NCBI RefSeq assembly: GCF_030285625.1
Contig: NZ_CP127294.1
Span: 8,154,001-8,218,000, forward strand
DNA from: Amycolatopsis sp. 2-15
GTDB lineage: Bacteria; Actinomycetota; Actinomycetes; Mycobacteriales; Pseudonocardiaceae
Length of the DNA: 64,000 nt
Direction of reading: 5' to 3'
Shown piece by piece: positions 8,276-17,194 of this stretch. The stretch's first letter is position 1. Each line of letters starts with the position of its first letter. A program made the translations under genes and the position numbers. Below the pieces are notes generated by a model, which saw only the letters and a program-made list of their open reading frames with translations, had not been told where the DNA came from and did not search any database.

Positions 8276-9624
8276 CAGCCGAAGTCGCCGTCGTCGGTGG
8301 CGGACTCGCGGGCATCGCCACCGCGCTACGCTGCGCCGACGCAGGGCGCCCGGTGACGCTGTTCGAGGCGCGGCCGCACCTGGGTGGGCTCACGCACTCG
8401 TTCACGCGCGGCGAGCTGCACGTGGACAACGGCCAGCACGTGTTCCTGCGCTGCTGCACCGCGTACCTCGCTTTGCTCGACCGCCTCGGCGTCGCCGACC
8501 GCGTGACGTTGCAGCCGCGCCTGGAGATCCCGATCCGCACTCCGGGCTCCACGGAGTCGACGTGGCTGCGCCGCGGCGACCTGCCCGCGCCGCTGCACCT
8601 GGCCGCGTCCCTGCTGCGCTACGACCCGCTGCGCCCGCTGGACCGCGCGCGCTTCGCGTTGGCAGCGCTGGCCTTGCGCCGCGTGGACCCCACCGACGAC
8701 CGCACGGACCGGCAGTCGTTCGGTGAATGGCTGCGCCGCCACGGACAGAGCGCAGCCGCGATCGAGGCGCTGTGGGACCTCGTCGGGGTCGCGACGCTCA
8801 ACGCGACGGCCGACGAAGCATCGCTTTCCCTGGCCGCCACGGTGTTCCAGGAGGGCCTGCTCACCGACCCGGCCGCGGCCGACATCGGCTGGTCGCTCGT
8901 GCCGTTGCGCGAGCTTCACGGCGACGCGGCGCTCGAAGCGCTCACCACGGCCGGCGCCGACGTGCGGACCGGCACGAAGGTGCGCGCCATCGAGGAGACG
9001 GCCGGCGGCTGGCGCGTGCGCACCGACGACGGCGAGGCCACGTTCGGCCAGGTCGTGCTCGCCGCTCCCCCGCCCGTCACGGAGAAACTCGCGCCGCCGG
9101 GCGCGATCCCGCTGCCGCACGGCTGGTCGGGCGGGCTCGGTAGCTCGCCCATCGTGAACGTCCACGTGGTACTCGACCGGCGCGTGCTGGACGAGCCGTT
9201 CGTGGCTGGTGTGCGCACGCCGGTGCAGTGGGTCTTCGACCGCACGCGCCAGTCGGGCCTGGCGTCCGGGCAGTACCTGGCGATGTCGCTCTCGGCCGCC
9301 GACGACCTGATCGACCTGCCGACGGCGACGTTGCGCGAGCGCCTGTTGCCGGAGCTCACGGGGCTGCTGCCCGAAGCGCGCGGCGCGCAGGTGCTGGATT
9401 TCTTCGTGACGCGGGAACGGCACGCGACGTTCCGGCCCGGCCCGGGCACGGCGTCGCTGCGCCCGGCCGCGGAGACGTCCGCGCGAGGGCTCTACCTGGC
9501 CGGGGCGTGGACCGCCACCGGCTGGCCCGCGACGATGGAGGGCGCCGCCCGCAGCGGTGCGGCCGCGGCGACCGCCCTTCTCGAGAAGAACGTGCACGAG
9601 GAGAAGGAGGGAGTCGGAGCATGA
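8272..9624 (+). CDS. hpnE: Hydroxysqualene dehydroxylase HpnE (FAD amine oxidase family)
   Basis: The 450-residue flavoprotein has an N-terminal Rossmann FAD motif (VVGGGLAGIATALRCADAG), the GGL(T)HSF substrate-side segment typical of HpnE, and a C-terminal FAD-closing segment (GLYLAGAWTATGWPATMEGA). It reduces hydroxysqualene to squalene, completing the HpnCDE route from farnesyl diphosphate. It lies between hpnD and the polyprenyl synthase with 4-bp overlaps at both ends. Length is normal for the family. Confidence 0.92.
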   Translation: MTAEVAVVGGGLAGIATALRCADAGRPVTLFEARPHLGGLTHSFTRGELHVDNGQHVFLRCCTAYLALLDRLGVADRVTLQPRLEIPIRTPGSTESTWLRRGDLPAPLHLAASLLRYDPLRPLDRARFALAALALRRVDPTDDRTDRQSFGEWLRRHGQSAAAIEALWDLVGVATLNATADEASLSLAATVFQEGLLTDPAAADIGWSLVPLRELHGDAALEALTTAGADVRTGTKVRAIEETAGGWRVRTDDGEATFGQVVLAAPPPVTEKLAPPGAIPLPHGWSGGLGSSPIVNVHVVLDRRVLDEPFVAGVRTPVQWVFDRTRQSGLASGQYLAMSLSAADDLIDLPTATLRERLLPELTGLLPEARGAQVLDFFVTRERHATFRPGPGTASLRPAAETSARGLYLAGAWTATGWPATMEGAARSGAAAATALLEKNVHEEKEGVGA

Positions 9625-10670
9625 CCGCCACCATGCGACCCGCCGCCGAGGCGGCCCCTGCGGTGCCGGCCGCACTCGGCCGCACCCGTGACACGGTGCA
9701 GCCGGCGCTGCGCGAAGCCGTCGGCCGGCTGGACGAGACCAGCCGCGCCATCAGTGCGTACCACCTCGGCTGGACCGAAGCCGACGGCACGCCGGTGAGC
9801 GGCAACGGCGGCAAGGCCGTGCGGCCGGCGCTCGCGGTGCTCTCGGCGCTGGCCGCCGGCGCGCCCGCCGAGACCGGCGTGCCCGGAGCGGTCGCCGTCG
9901 AACTGGTGCACAACTTCTCGCTCGTCCACGACGACCTCATGGACGGCGACACCGAACGCCGCCACCGCCCCACCGTCTGGGCGCTGTGGGGCGCGCCGGC
10001 GGCCATCCTGACCGGCGACGCGATGCTCGCGCTCGCGCAGGAAGTGGTGCTGGACAGCGGTTCCCCGCACGCGATCCCCGCCGCGCGGCTGCTGTCGGAG
10101 ACCACGCGCCGGCTCATCCACGGCCAGGTGCTCGACGTCCAGTTCGAACAGCGCGACGACGTGACGCTGCCCGAGTGCCTCTCCATGGCCGGCGGCAAGA
10201 CCGGCGCGCTGCTGTCCGGCAGCGCCGCGATCGGCGCCGTGCTCGCCGGCGCGCCCGCCGAGACCGTCGACGCCCTCGCAGTGTTCGGCGAGGAGGTCGG
10301 GTTGGCGTTCCAGCTCGTGGACGACGTCCTCGGCATCTGGGGCGACGCGGCCGTGACCGGCAAGCCCGTGTACTCCGACCTGCGGGCGCGCAAGAAGTCG
10401 CTGCCCGTCACCTATGCGGTCACCCACGGCGGCGCGAAGGGCCGCGAGCTCGCGGAGTGGCTCGCGGGCGAGGAAACCGGCGGTGCGGCCGACGAGGCCG
10501 AGCTGGCGCGAGTCGCCGCGCTCGTGGAATCGGCCGGCGGCCGCGAGTGGGCCACGGCCGAGGCCGCCCGCCGCGTCGCGACGGCCGAGCGCGCGCTGTC
10601 GGCGATCCCGTCCGGGCCGCGCGAAGAGCTCATCGACATCGCCCGTTTCATCGTGCACAGGGAGGCGTGA
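9621..10670 (+). CDS. Polyprenyl (farnesyl-type) diphosphate synthase
   Basis: The 349-residue protein has both aspartate-rich motifs of head-to-tail prenyl synthases: HDDLMDGD near residue 103 and FQLVDDVLGIWGD near 232, plus GKAVRPAL and the GGKTGAL segment. It probably supplies farnesyl diphosphate to HpnD/HpnC. A geranylgeranyl product cannot be excluded from sequence alone. The second motif is DDVLG rather than the usual DDILD, as in many actinomycete paralogues. ATGA overlap with hpnE; the next gene starts directly after its stop. Confidence 0.9.
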   Translation: MTATMRPAAEAAPAVPAALGRTRDTVQPALREAVGRLDETSRAISAYHLGWTEADGTPVSGNGGKAVRPALAVLSALAAGAPAETGVPGAVAVELVHNFSLVHDDLMDGDTERRHRPTVWALWGAPAAILTGDAMLALAQEVVLDSGSPHAIPAARLLSETTRRLIHGQVLDVQFEQRDDVTLPECLSMAGGKTGALLSGSAAIGAVLAGAPAETVDALAVFGEEVGLAFQLVDDVLGIWGDAAVTGKPVYSDLRARKKSLPVTYAVTHGGAKGRELAEWLAGEETGGAADEAELARVAALVESAGGREWATAEAARRVATAERALSAIPSGPREELIDIARFIVHREA

Positions 10671-12593
10671 ATGACGCAGACCGTCCCCGGGACGTCCACT
10701 TCGGACACCCCGCGCGAACGATCGCGTACTCCGGAAGAAGCCCTCGCCGCCGGCGTCGAGTTCCTGCGCGGCGAGCAGCACGCGGCGGGCTGGTGGAAGG
10801 GCGAGCTCGCAACCAACGTCACGATGGACGCCGAAGACCTGCTGCTGCGCCAGTTCCTCGGCATCCTCACCGAGCAGCAGAAGCAGGAGTCGGCTCGCTG
10901 GATCCGTTCACAGCAGCGCGACGACGGCACGTGGGCCAACTTTCCCGGCGGCCCGGCGGACCTGTCGACCACGGTGGAGGCGTGGGTCGCCCTGCGGCTG
11001 ACGGGTGACCCGGCCGACGCACCGTGGCTCGTCGAGGCGGCCGGCTGGATCCGCGCGAACGGCGGCCTGGAGAGCACCCGCGTGTTCACACGGATCTGGC
11101 TCGCGATGTTCGGGCAGTGGTCGTGGGACGACCTGCCCAACCTGCCGCCCGAGCTGATTTTCCTGCCGCCGTGGTTTCCGCTCAACGTCTACGACTTCGC
11201 GTGCTGGGCGCGCCAGACGATCGTGCCGCTCACGATCGTCGGCACACTGCGGCCGAAGCGGCGGCTGCCGTTCGACGTCGCCGAGCTGCGCGTCGGCAAG
11301 ACCCCGAAGAAGTCCGCGGCGCCGTGGTCGTGGGACGGGGTGTTCCAGAACCTCGACACCGCACTGCACACGTACGCGAAGCTGCCGTTCAACCCGGTGC
11401 GCAAGGTCGCGATGCGCCAGGCCGCCGAGTGGATCCTCGCGCGCCAGGAGTCCGACGGTTCGTGGGGCGGCATCCAGCCGCCGTGGGTGTACTCGATCCT
11501 CGCGCTGCACCTGCTGGGCTACCCGCTCGACCACCCCGCGCTCAAGGCCGGGCTCGAAGGTCTCGAGGACTTCGCCATCCGCGAGGAGACCGAGCAGGGC
11601 TGGGTCCGCCGGCTCGAAGCGTGCCAGTCGCCGGTGTGGGACACCGCGCTCGCGATGACCGCGCTGCTCGACGCGGGCGTCTCCCCCGGCGACGAGACGC
11701 TGGTGCGCGCGACGGAGTGGATGCTGGGCGAGGAGATCACTGTGCCGGGCGACTGGACGGTGCGCCGCCCGTCGCTCGCGCCCGGCGGGTTCGCGTTCGA
11801 GTTCGCCAACGACGGTTACCCCGACACCGACGACACCGCCGAGGTCGTGCTGGCGTTGCGGCGCATGGGCCGGCCGGACCACCTGCGCATCCGCGGGGCG
11901 ATCGACCGCAGCGTGAAGTGGCTCGAAGGCATGCAGTCCAGCGACGGCGGGTGGGGCGCGTTCGACGCGGACAACACGCAGGTGCTCGCCACGAAGCTGC
12001 CGTTCTGCGACTTCGGCGCCGTGATCGACCCGCCGTCGGCGGACGTCACCGCGCACGTCGTGGAGATGCTGGCGGCCGAGGGCAAGGCGCACACGATCGA
12101 ATGCCGCCGCGGCGTGAAGTGGCTGCTGGACAACCAGGAGGCCGACGGTTCGTGGTTCGGCCGGTGGGGCGCGAACTACGTCTACGGCACGGGCGCGGTC
12201 GTGCCCGCGCTGGTCCTGGCCGGCGTTCCCGCGTCCGACGTCCGGATCCGCCGCGCCGTGCGGTACCTGACCGAGCACCAGAACCCGGACGGGGGCTGGG
12301 GCGAGGACTTGCGCTCCTACGACGACCCGGGCAAGTGGTCGGGCCGCGGCGAGTCGACGCCGTCGCAGACCGCGTGGTCGCTGCTCGCGCTGCTCGCCGC
12401 CGGCGAGCAGAACGCGGCCGCGACGACCCAGGGCGTGGCGTGGCTGTGTGAGCAGCAGCGCGAAGACGGCGGCTGGGACGAGGACTTCCACACCGGCACC
12501 GGCTTCCCCGGCGACTTCTACCTGTCATACCACCTCTACCGCGTGGTGTTCCCGCTGTCGGCGCTGGGCCGGTACGTGCGGAGCGACTCGTGA
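10671..12593 (+). CDS. shc: Squalene-hopene cyclase
   Basis: The 640-residue class II terpene cyclase protonates squalene with its DXDD aspartate and folds it to the pentacyclic hopene. The DXDD motif is read as DTDD (YPDTDDTAEV) near residue 385. Several QW repeats (for example QQRDDGTWANFPGG, QESDGSWGG, MQSSDGGWGAFD, QNPDGGWGED) stabilise the double alpha-barrel. Length is typical. The protein is expected to sit monotopically on the membrane. The start ATG follows the upstream stop with no gap, and the stop overlaps the next GTG start. Confidence 0.96.
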   Translation: MTQTVPGTSTSDTPRERSRTPEEALAAGVEFLRGEQHAAGWWKGELATNVTMDAEDLLLRQFLGILTEQQKQESARWIRSQQRDDGTWANFPGGPADLSTTVEAWVALRLTGDPADAPWLVEAAGWIRANGGLESTRVFTRIWLAMFGQWSWDDLPNLPPELIFLPPWFPLNVYDFACWARQTIVPLTIVGTLRPKRRLPFDVAELRVGKTPKKSAAPWSWDGVFQNLDTALHTYAKLPFNPVRKVAMRQAAEWILARQESDGSWGGIQPPWVYSILALHLLGYPLDHPALKAGLEGLEDFAIREETEQGWVRRLEACQSPVWDTALAMTALLDAGVSPGDETLVRATEWMLGEEITVPGDWTVRRPSLAPGGFAFEFANDGYPDTDDTAEVVLALRRMGRPDHLRIRGAIDRSVKWLEGMQSSDGGWGAFDADNTQVLATKLPFCDFGAVIDPPSADVTAHVVEMLAAEGKAHTIECRRGVKWLLDNQEADGSWFGRWGANYVYGTGAVVPALVLAGVPASDVRIRRAVRYLTEHQNPDGGWGEDLRSYDDPGKWSGRGESTPSQTAWSLLALLAAGEQNAAATTQGVAWLCEQQREDGGWDEDFHTGTGFPGDFYLSYHLYRVVFPLSALGRYVRSDS

Positions 12594-14056
12594 GACCGGC
12601 CGTGCTGTGCGCGCCGCTGCGGATCGAGCGGGCCGCCTTGCGCGCCGCCGGCCTGCCGGTGGTGCGCACGGGCCTGGGCCCGCGGCGGGCGGCGGCCACC
12701 GCGGCCCGGTTGCCGGAGGGACCTCGTCTCGTCGCCGGGATCGGCGGTGGGCTCGCGGCGCACGTGCGGCCGGGTGACGTGGTGGTGGCCGACGAGGTGC
12801 GTGGGCCGGACGGCGTGGTCGAGGTGCCGTCCGCTCCCCTGCTGGCCGGCGCGTTGCGACGGCTCGGTTTGACGGTCCACCTCGGACCGGTACTCGGCGT
12901 CGACCACGTGGTGGGGGAACGGGAACGCGCCACGCTGGCCTCCTCGGGCGCACTGGCTGTCGACATGGAGTCGCACCGGCTGGCCGCTGCCGGGCAGCCG
13001 TTCGCCGTCGTTAGGTCCATTGCGGACACAGTCGGTGCGCCGCTGGTCTGGCCCGGCACGGTTTCCCACGGCCTGGCGGGGCTGCGCAGCCTGCGGGCGG
13101 CGGTACCGGCGCTCACGGCGTGGGCGGCGGCGACCGGGCCGCGGCAGCTGGTGATGGCGAGCCCGCGGTCCTTCTGCGCCGGCGTGGAGCGGGCGATCGA
13201 CATCGTGGACCGCGCGCTGGCCAAGCACGGCGCGCCGGTGTACGTGCGGCGCCAGATCGTGCACAACACCCACGTGGTGCGGCAGCTGCAGAAGCGCGGC
13301 GCGGTGTTCGTCGACGAGGTCGAGGAAGTGCCGGAGGGTGCGACGCTCGTGTTCGCCGCCCACGGCGTGACCCCGGCGGTGCGGCGCGACGCGGCGGAGC
13401 GCGGCCTGTCGGTGATCGACGCGACGTGCCCGCTGGTGACCAAGGTGCACAACGAGGTGCGCCGCTACAGCGGGCGCGGCGACACGGTGTTCCTCATCGG
13501 GCACGCCGAGCACGAAGAAGTGGAAGGGACCGTCGGGGAGGCGCCCGGTTCGGTCGTGGTGGTGGAGGACGTCGCGGCGGCCCGCACCGTGCAGGCCACC
13601 GGAGCCGTCGCCTACACCATGCAGACCACGCTGGCGCTCGACGAGGCCGAGGAGATCGCGTCCGTGCTGCGCGAGCGGTTCCCCGCGTTGTCCGCGCCGC
13701 GCAAGGACGACATCTGTTACGCCACCACCAACCGGCAGCAGGCGCTGCGGGCGATCGCGCGCGAGGTCGACCTCGTACTGGTGGTGGGCTCGGCCAACTC
13801 GTCCAACTCGCGCCGGCTCGTGGAAGTCGCCGAGCGCGAGGGAACGCCGGCCGTGCTGGTCGACGGAGTTTCGGACATCGACCTGCGCCGCCTGGCGAGC
13901 GCGGGCCGGATCGGCCTCACCGCGGGCGCCTCGGCGCCGCCGCACCTCGTGGACGAGGTCGTGGCGGGCCTGCGCGGACTCGGGCCGGTCACCGTCGCCG
14001 AAAGCCGGCTGACGGACGAAGAAATCACTTTCACCCTACCTCGGGAGGTGCTCTGA
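12590..14056 (+). CDS. Fusion of HpnG-like phosphorylase and IspH (HMBPP reductase)
   Basis: This 488-residue protein has two domains. Residues 1 to about 183 resemble hopanoid-associated phosphorylases (HpnG): a nucleoside phosphorylase fold with VAGIGGGLAAHV, VVADEV, AVDMESHRLA and VRSIADT. HpnG removes adenine from adenosylhopane. Residues about 184-488 form a complete IspH, the last MEP-pathway enzyme, with three iron-sulfur Cys in SFCAGV, DATCPLVT and ICYATTNRQ and the catalytic HAEHEEVEGT (His, Glu). So one chain would supply IPP/DMAPP and act late in hopanoid side-chain synthesis. GTG start overlapping the shc stop (GTGA). All IspH key residues seen appear intact, so it is probably active; whether it is the only IspH in the genome cannot be told here. 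Confidence 0.88.
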   Translation: MRPAVLCAPLRIERAALRAAGLPVVRTGLGPRRAAATAARLPEGPRLVAGIGGGLAAHVRPGDVVVADEVRGPDGVVEVPSAPLLAGALRRLGLTVHLGPVLGVDHVVGERERATLASSGALAVDMESHRLAAAGQPFAVVRSIADTVGAPLVWPGTVSHGLAGLRSLRAAVPALTAWAAATGPRQLVMASPRSFCAGVERAIDIVDRALAKHGAPVYVRRQIVHNTHVVRQLQKRGAVFVDEVEEVPEGATLVFAAHGVTPAVRRDAAERGLSVIDATCPLVTKVHNEVRRYSGRGDTVFLIGHAEHEEVEGTVGEAPGSVVVVEDVAAARTVQATGAVAYTMQTTLALDEAEEIASVLRERFPALSAPRKDDICYATTNRQQALRAIAREVDLVLVVGSANSSNSRRLVEVAEREGTPAVLVDGVSDIDLRRLASAGRIGLTAGASAPPHLVDEVVAGLRGLGPVTVAESRLTDEEITFTLPREVL

Positions 14057-14059
14057 GCC

Positions 14060-15061
14060 ATGGCCATGCCGTTGCGTCAGTCCGTGCGACTGGGCGGTTA
14101 TCTGATGAAGCAGAAGCTGCTGCGCAAGGAAAAGTTCCCGCTGCTGGTGGAGCTTGAGCCGCTGTTCGCTTGCAACCTCAAGTGCGCCGGCTGCGGCAAG
14201 ATCGAGCAACCGCACACCTTGCTCAAGCAGCGGATGCCGGTGGAGCAGGCCGTGGGTGCTATCGAGGAGAGCGGCGCGCCGATGGTGTCCATCGCCGGCG
14301 GTGAGCCGCTGATGCACCCGAAGATCGACGAGATCGTGCAGCAGCTGCTCGACCGCCGCAAGATCGTGTTCCTCTGCACCAACGCCCTGTTGCTGCACAA
14401 GCACATCCACAAGTTCAAGCCCCACCACAACTTCGCGTGGATGGTGCACATCGACGGCCTCGAGGAGCGCCACGACGCGTCGGTGCGCAAGGAGGGCGGG
14501 TTCGCCGCGGCCGTCGAGGCGATCAAGCTCGCCAAGGAAAAGGGCTTCCGGGTGATGACGAACACGACGTTCTTCAACGGGGACACCTCGCAGGACGTGA
14601 TCAACGTGCTCGACTACCTCAACGACCTGGGTGTCGACAACATGCAGATCTCGCCCGCGTACGCCTACGAGAAGGCACCGGACCAGGACCACTGGCTCGG
14701 CGTGAACCAGACCCGCGAGCTCTTCGCGAAAGCCTTCGGCGGCGGCAACCGCAAACGCTGGCGCCTCAACCACTCGCCGGTGTTCCTCGACTTCCTCGAA
14801 GGCAAGCGCGACCTCGAGTGCACGCCGTGGGGCATCCCGTCGTATTCGTTGCTCGGCTGGCAGCGCCCGTGCTACCTCCTCGACGACGGCTACGCGAAGA
14901 CCTACAAGGAACTCATCGAGGAAACCGACTGGGACGCCTTCGGCCGCGGCAAAGACCCGCGGTGCGACAACTGCATGGCGCATTGTGGTTACGAGCCGAC
15001 CGCGGTGATCGCCACGCTGGGTTCACTGAAGGAGTCGGTGCGCGCGGCTGTGGGGCACTGA
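14060..15061 (+). CDS. hpnH: Adenosyl-hopene transferase HpnH (radical SAM)
   Basis: The 333-residue radical SAM enzyme carries the cluster motif CNLKCAGC (CxxxCxxC, Cys 38, 42 and 45), a GGEPLMHP SAM-binding segment and the SPASM-like cysteines CDNCMAHCGYEP at the C-terminus. HpnH adds a 5'-deoxyadenosyl group to hopene, giving adenosylhopane. GGGAGGTG precedes the ATG. It is the last gene of the operon; a strong terminator follows. The HpnG half of the preceding protein acts on its product, so gene order follows the pathway. Confidence 0.94.
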   Translation: MAMPLRQSVRLGGYLMKQKLLRKEKFPLLVELEPLFACNLKCAGCGKIEQPHTLLKQRMPVEQAVGAIEESGAPMVSIAGGEPLMHPKIDEIVQQLLDRRKIVFLCTNALLLHKHIHKFKPHHNFAWMVHIDGLEERHDASVRKEGGFAAAVEAIKLAKEKGFRVMTNTTFFNGDTSQDVINVLDYLNDLGVDNMQISPAYAYEKAPDQDHWLGVNQTRELFAKAFGGGNRKRWRLNHSPVFLDFLEGKRDLECTPWGIPSYSLLGWQRPCYLLDDGYAKTYKELIEETDWDAFGRGKDPRCDNCMAHCGYEPTAVIATLGSLKESVRAAVGH

Positions 15062-15076
15062 GGTTTGGTGCCGGCG

Positions 15077-15108
15077 AAAGCCGCGGGTCCTTCGGGACTC
15101 GCGGCTTT
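15077..15108. terminator. Bidirectional terminator after hpnH
   Basis: A 14-bp stem (one G-T wobble) with a TTCG tetraloop: AAAGCCGCGGGTCC, TTCG, GGACTCGCGGCTTT. A-rich and T-rich ends flank both sides, so it can end both the hopanoid operon and the leftward gene that converges on it. Confidence 0.85.
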
Positions 15109-15128
15109 CTTCTGGAAGCTGCCGACCT

Positions 15129-16103
15129 TCACTCTCCGAAGGTGAAGAGGATCTTCCCCCGGCGGCCGGGCGTCAGGGAGTGGGCGAAGGCGCCCTCGTA
15201 GTCCTCCAGCCGGTAGGTCGCCTCGACCGGCGCGGTGAGTTCGCCGGTGGCCACGAGGTCGGCGAGGTCGGAGTACAAGGTGGTCACCTCGGCGGCCGGG
15301 GCGGTGCGGAGCCAGTTCATCAGCCAGAAGCCCGTCAGCGAAATCCCGCGGAAGACCACGTCCGCCGGCGAGATCCGTGGGGCGCCTTCGGGGAAGGCGT
15401 AGGTGACGACGGTGCCGCCGTTCTTGAGGGAGCGGGTGAGGTCCTTGATGACCGGGCCGCCGGTGGCGTCGAGGATGAGGGAGAGCTGCTCGCCGGCGAG
15501 GGCCGATTCGAGGGAGGCGCGGAGGTTGCCGTCGGAGACCACGGCCTGGTCGCCACCCGCGGTGAGGACTTCGGGGGCGGCCTCGGGGCGGCGGACGACG
15601 TTCAGGGTGCGCAGGCCGGCGCGCCGGGCGAGGGTGATGAGGTAGCGGCCCATGGCGGAGTTCGCGGCCGTCTGGGCGATCCACGAACCCGGCTCGAGCC
15701 GGCCGTGCAGGCGGAGCAGCTGGTAGGCCGTCGCGGGGTTGACGGCGAGCATGGACAGCTGCAGGACGTCGGCGTCCTCGCGGATCGGCAGCACGGTCCG
15801 CCGCGGGAGCACCACTTTGTCCGCCCACAGGCCCTGTTCCATCGTCGGCAGGATCAGCACACGCTTGCCCACCAGTTCGGCGTCGCCCTCGACGACCCGG
15901 CCCACGCCCTCCGCGCCAAGGGTCGCGGGCAACGCCGGACGGACGCCGTAAAGACCGCGCACCAGCAGGAAGTCCGCGGGGTTGAGCGGGGCGGCGAGCA
16001 TCTCGACCACGACGTCGTCCGGCCCGGGCGCCGGAGCCGGGGCGTCGTCGAGCCGGACGGAGGTGGCGGGGTCGCCGAACTCGGTCAGCAGGAGACGGGC
16101 CAT
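15129..16103 (-). CDS. Medium-chain dehydrogenase, quinone/trans-2-enoyl-CoA reductase-like
   Basis: The 324-residue protein belongs to the zinc-free MDR group. It has the N-terminal GroES-like fold (APLNPADFLLVRGLYG), an AEGVGRVVEG segment, IAQTAANSAMGRYLITLARR before the NADPH-binding domain and a C-terminal LTPGRRGKILFTF. The pattern is closest to the mitochondrial-type 2-enoyl reductase (MECR/ETR1) and quinone oxidoreductases; no structural-zinc cysteine cluster is seen. The start is taken at ATG 16103, with GAGAGGA upstream, rather than 25 codons earlier. A 20-bp palindrome lies 84 bases upstream of the start. Confidence 0.75.
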   Translation of the reverse strand: MARLLLTEFGDPATSVRLDDAPAPAPGPDDVVVEMLAAPLNPADFLLVRGLYGVRPALPATLGAEGVGRVVEGDAELVGKRVLILPTMEQGLWADKVVLPRRTVLPIREDADVLQLSMLAVNPATAYQLLRLHGRLEPGSWIAQTAANSAMGRYLITLARRAGLRTLNVVRRPEAAPEVLTAGGDQAVVSDGNLRASLESALAGEQLSLILDATGGPVIKDLTRSLKNGGTVVTYAFPEGAPRISPADVVFRGISLTGFWLMNWLRTAPAAEVTTLYSDLADLVATGELTAPVEATYRLEDYEGAFAHSLTPGRRGKILFTFGE

Positions 16104-16186
16104 CGGGGCAGTCCTCTCGGGAAGTCGGCAGAAGGAACGGATCAGTGCGAACCCGCGGACCACCCGGGGATCGGTCACCCGAGAAG

Positions 16187-16206
16187 ACTATGACACCTGT
16201 CATAGT
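16187..16206. promoter_or_regulatory. Perfect 20-bp palindrome (operator candidate)
   Basis: ACTATGACACCTGTCATAGT has 9-bp arms and a CC spacer. It sits upstream of the leftward reductase gene starting at 16103. This is the form of a TetR/HxlR-type operator. No regulator gene is adjacent. Confidence 0.6.
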
Positions 16207-16244
16207 TGTCAAGTGCGGCAGACACAACCAACCGGCGCACGGCT

Positions 16245-17102
16245 CTATCGGGTCAACAGATCGTGCAGCGCCGCACCGACGACGGCCGCGCCCGAGTGGG
16301 TCATGATCGTGGCCGCGTGGTCGGCGCCGGCGATGCGCCGGGGGCGGCGCAGAGTGGGCAGGGCGGCGCGGAACCCGACCAGGGCTTCGTCGCTGTACGC
16401 GGGCGGCGTGCCTGGCCCCGAGCTCCACTCCGCGCACACCAGCTCGGTCGGCACGGCGATCTCCCGCCAGCGCGGCTCGCCGAAGAACACGTCGGTCGCA
16501 TCGGCCAGGACGGCTTCGCGGCTGAGGAACACGCGACCGTCGGAGAGGTCGTGGTCGAGGCAGTCGCGCAGGAGCGGGTCGGCGGCGTCGAGCAAGGGGT
16601 TGGCGCGCGTGAAATAGGCCAAGTACTCGTCGACGTCCGCCCAGCGCCGCGAGACGCGCTCCAGCTGCGGCGCGAACGCGGCGGGCACCGTCTCAGGGGT
16701 GAGGCCCGGGGGCACGGCCATCGGGAGCCCGCCGTCGACCAGCACGAGCCCGCGCACGCGGTCCGGCCAGCGCGTGGCGAGCTCGACCGCCACGAACCCG
16801 CCCAGGGACATCCCGCACACGTCGACCACCGGGTGACCCAGCGCGTCGAGCACGCGCACCAGGTCGGAAGCGTGCTGCCGCAACGAAGACGGGCCACTCA
16901 CCGCGAAGCTGCCCGCACGCCCCCGCAGGTCCGGCATCACCAGCGACAGATCCGGTGCCTCGGCCCGCAGCCAGTTCCACAGCCGGCGGTTGCTCGTCAC
17001 CCCGTGCACGGCGAGCACCGGCGCCGAAGCCGCGGCCACCACCTCCACGGCCAGCGCCCCGCCCTCGACCGCCACCGACACCGTCCTCGCGTCACCCACC
17101 AT
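16245..17102 (-). CDS. Alpha/beta hydrolase
   Basis: The 285-residue protein has an oxyanion VHGVTSNRRLW segment, the nucleophile elbow GMSLGG near residue 95, an acid in the cap-to-core stretch and a GADHAATIMTH histidine near the C-terminus. It is a single-domain hydrolase of the 3-oxoadipate enol-lactonase/epoxide hydrolase style; the substrate is unknown. ATG start at 17102. It is the gene upstream of the reductase on the same strand, separated from it by the 20-bp palindrome, so it probably has its own transcript end. Confidence 0.75.
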   Translation of the reverse strand: MVGDARTVSVAVEGGALAVEVVAAASAPVLAVHGVTSNRRLWNWLRAEAPDLSLVMPDLRGRAGSFAVSGPSSLRQHASDLVRVLDALGHPVVDVCGMSLGGFVAVELATRWPDRVRGLVLVDGGLPMAVPPGLTPETVPAAFAPQLERVSRRWADVDEYLAYFTRANPLLDAADPLLRDCLDHDLSDGRVFLSREAVLADATDVFFGEPRWREIAVPTELVCAEWSSGPGTPPAYSDEALVGFRAALPTLRRPRRIAGADHAATIMTHSGAAVVGAALHDLLTR

Positions 17103-17194
17103 GAGGACACCGTAACGACTGCGGACCACTGTGGACACTCCCGGCCCGACACTCCCGGCCCCACACTCACGGCCCGGCAGCCACCGCCCGGCAG

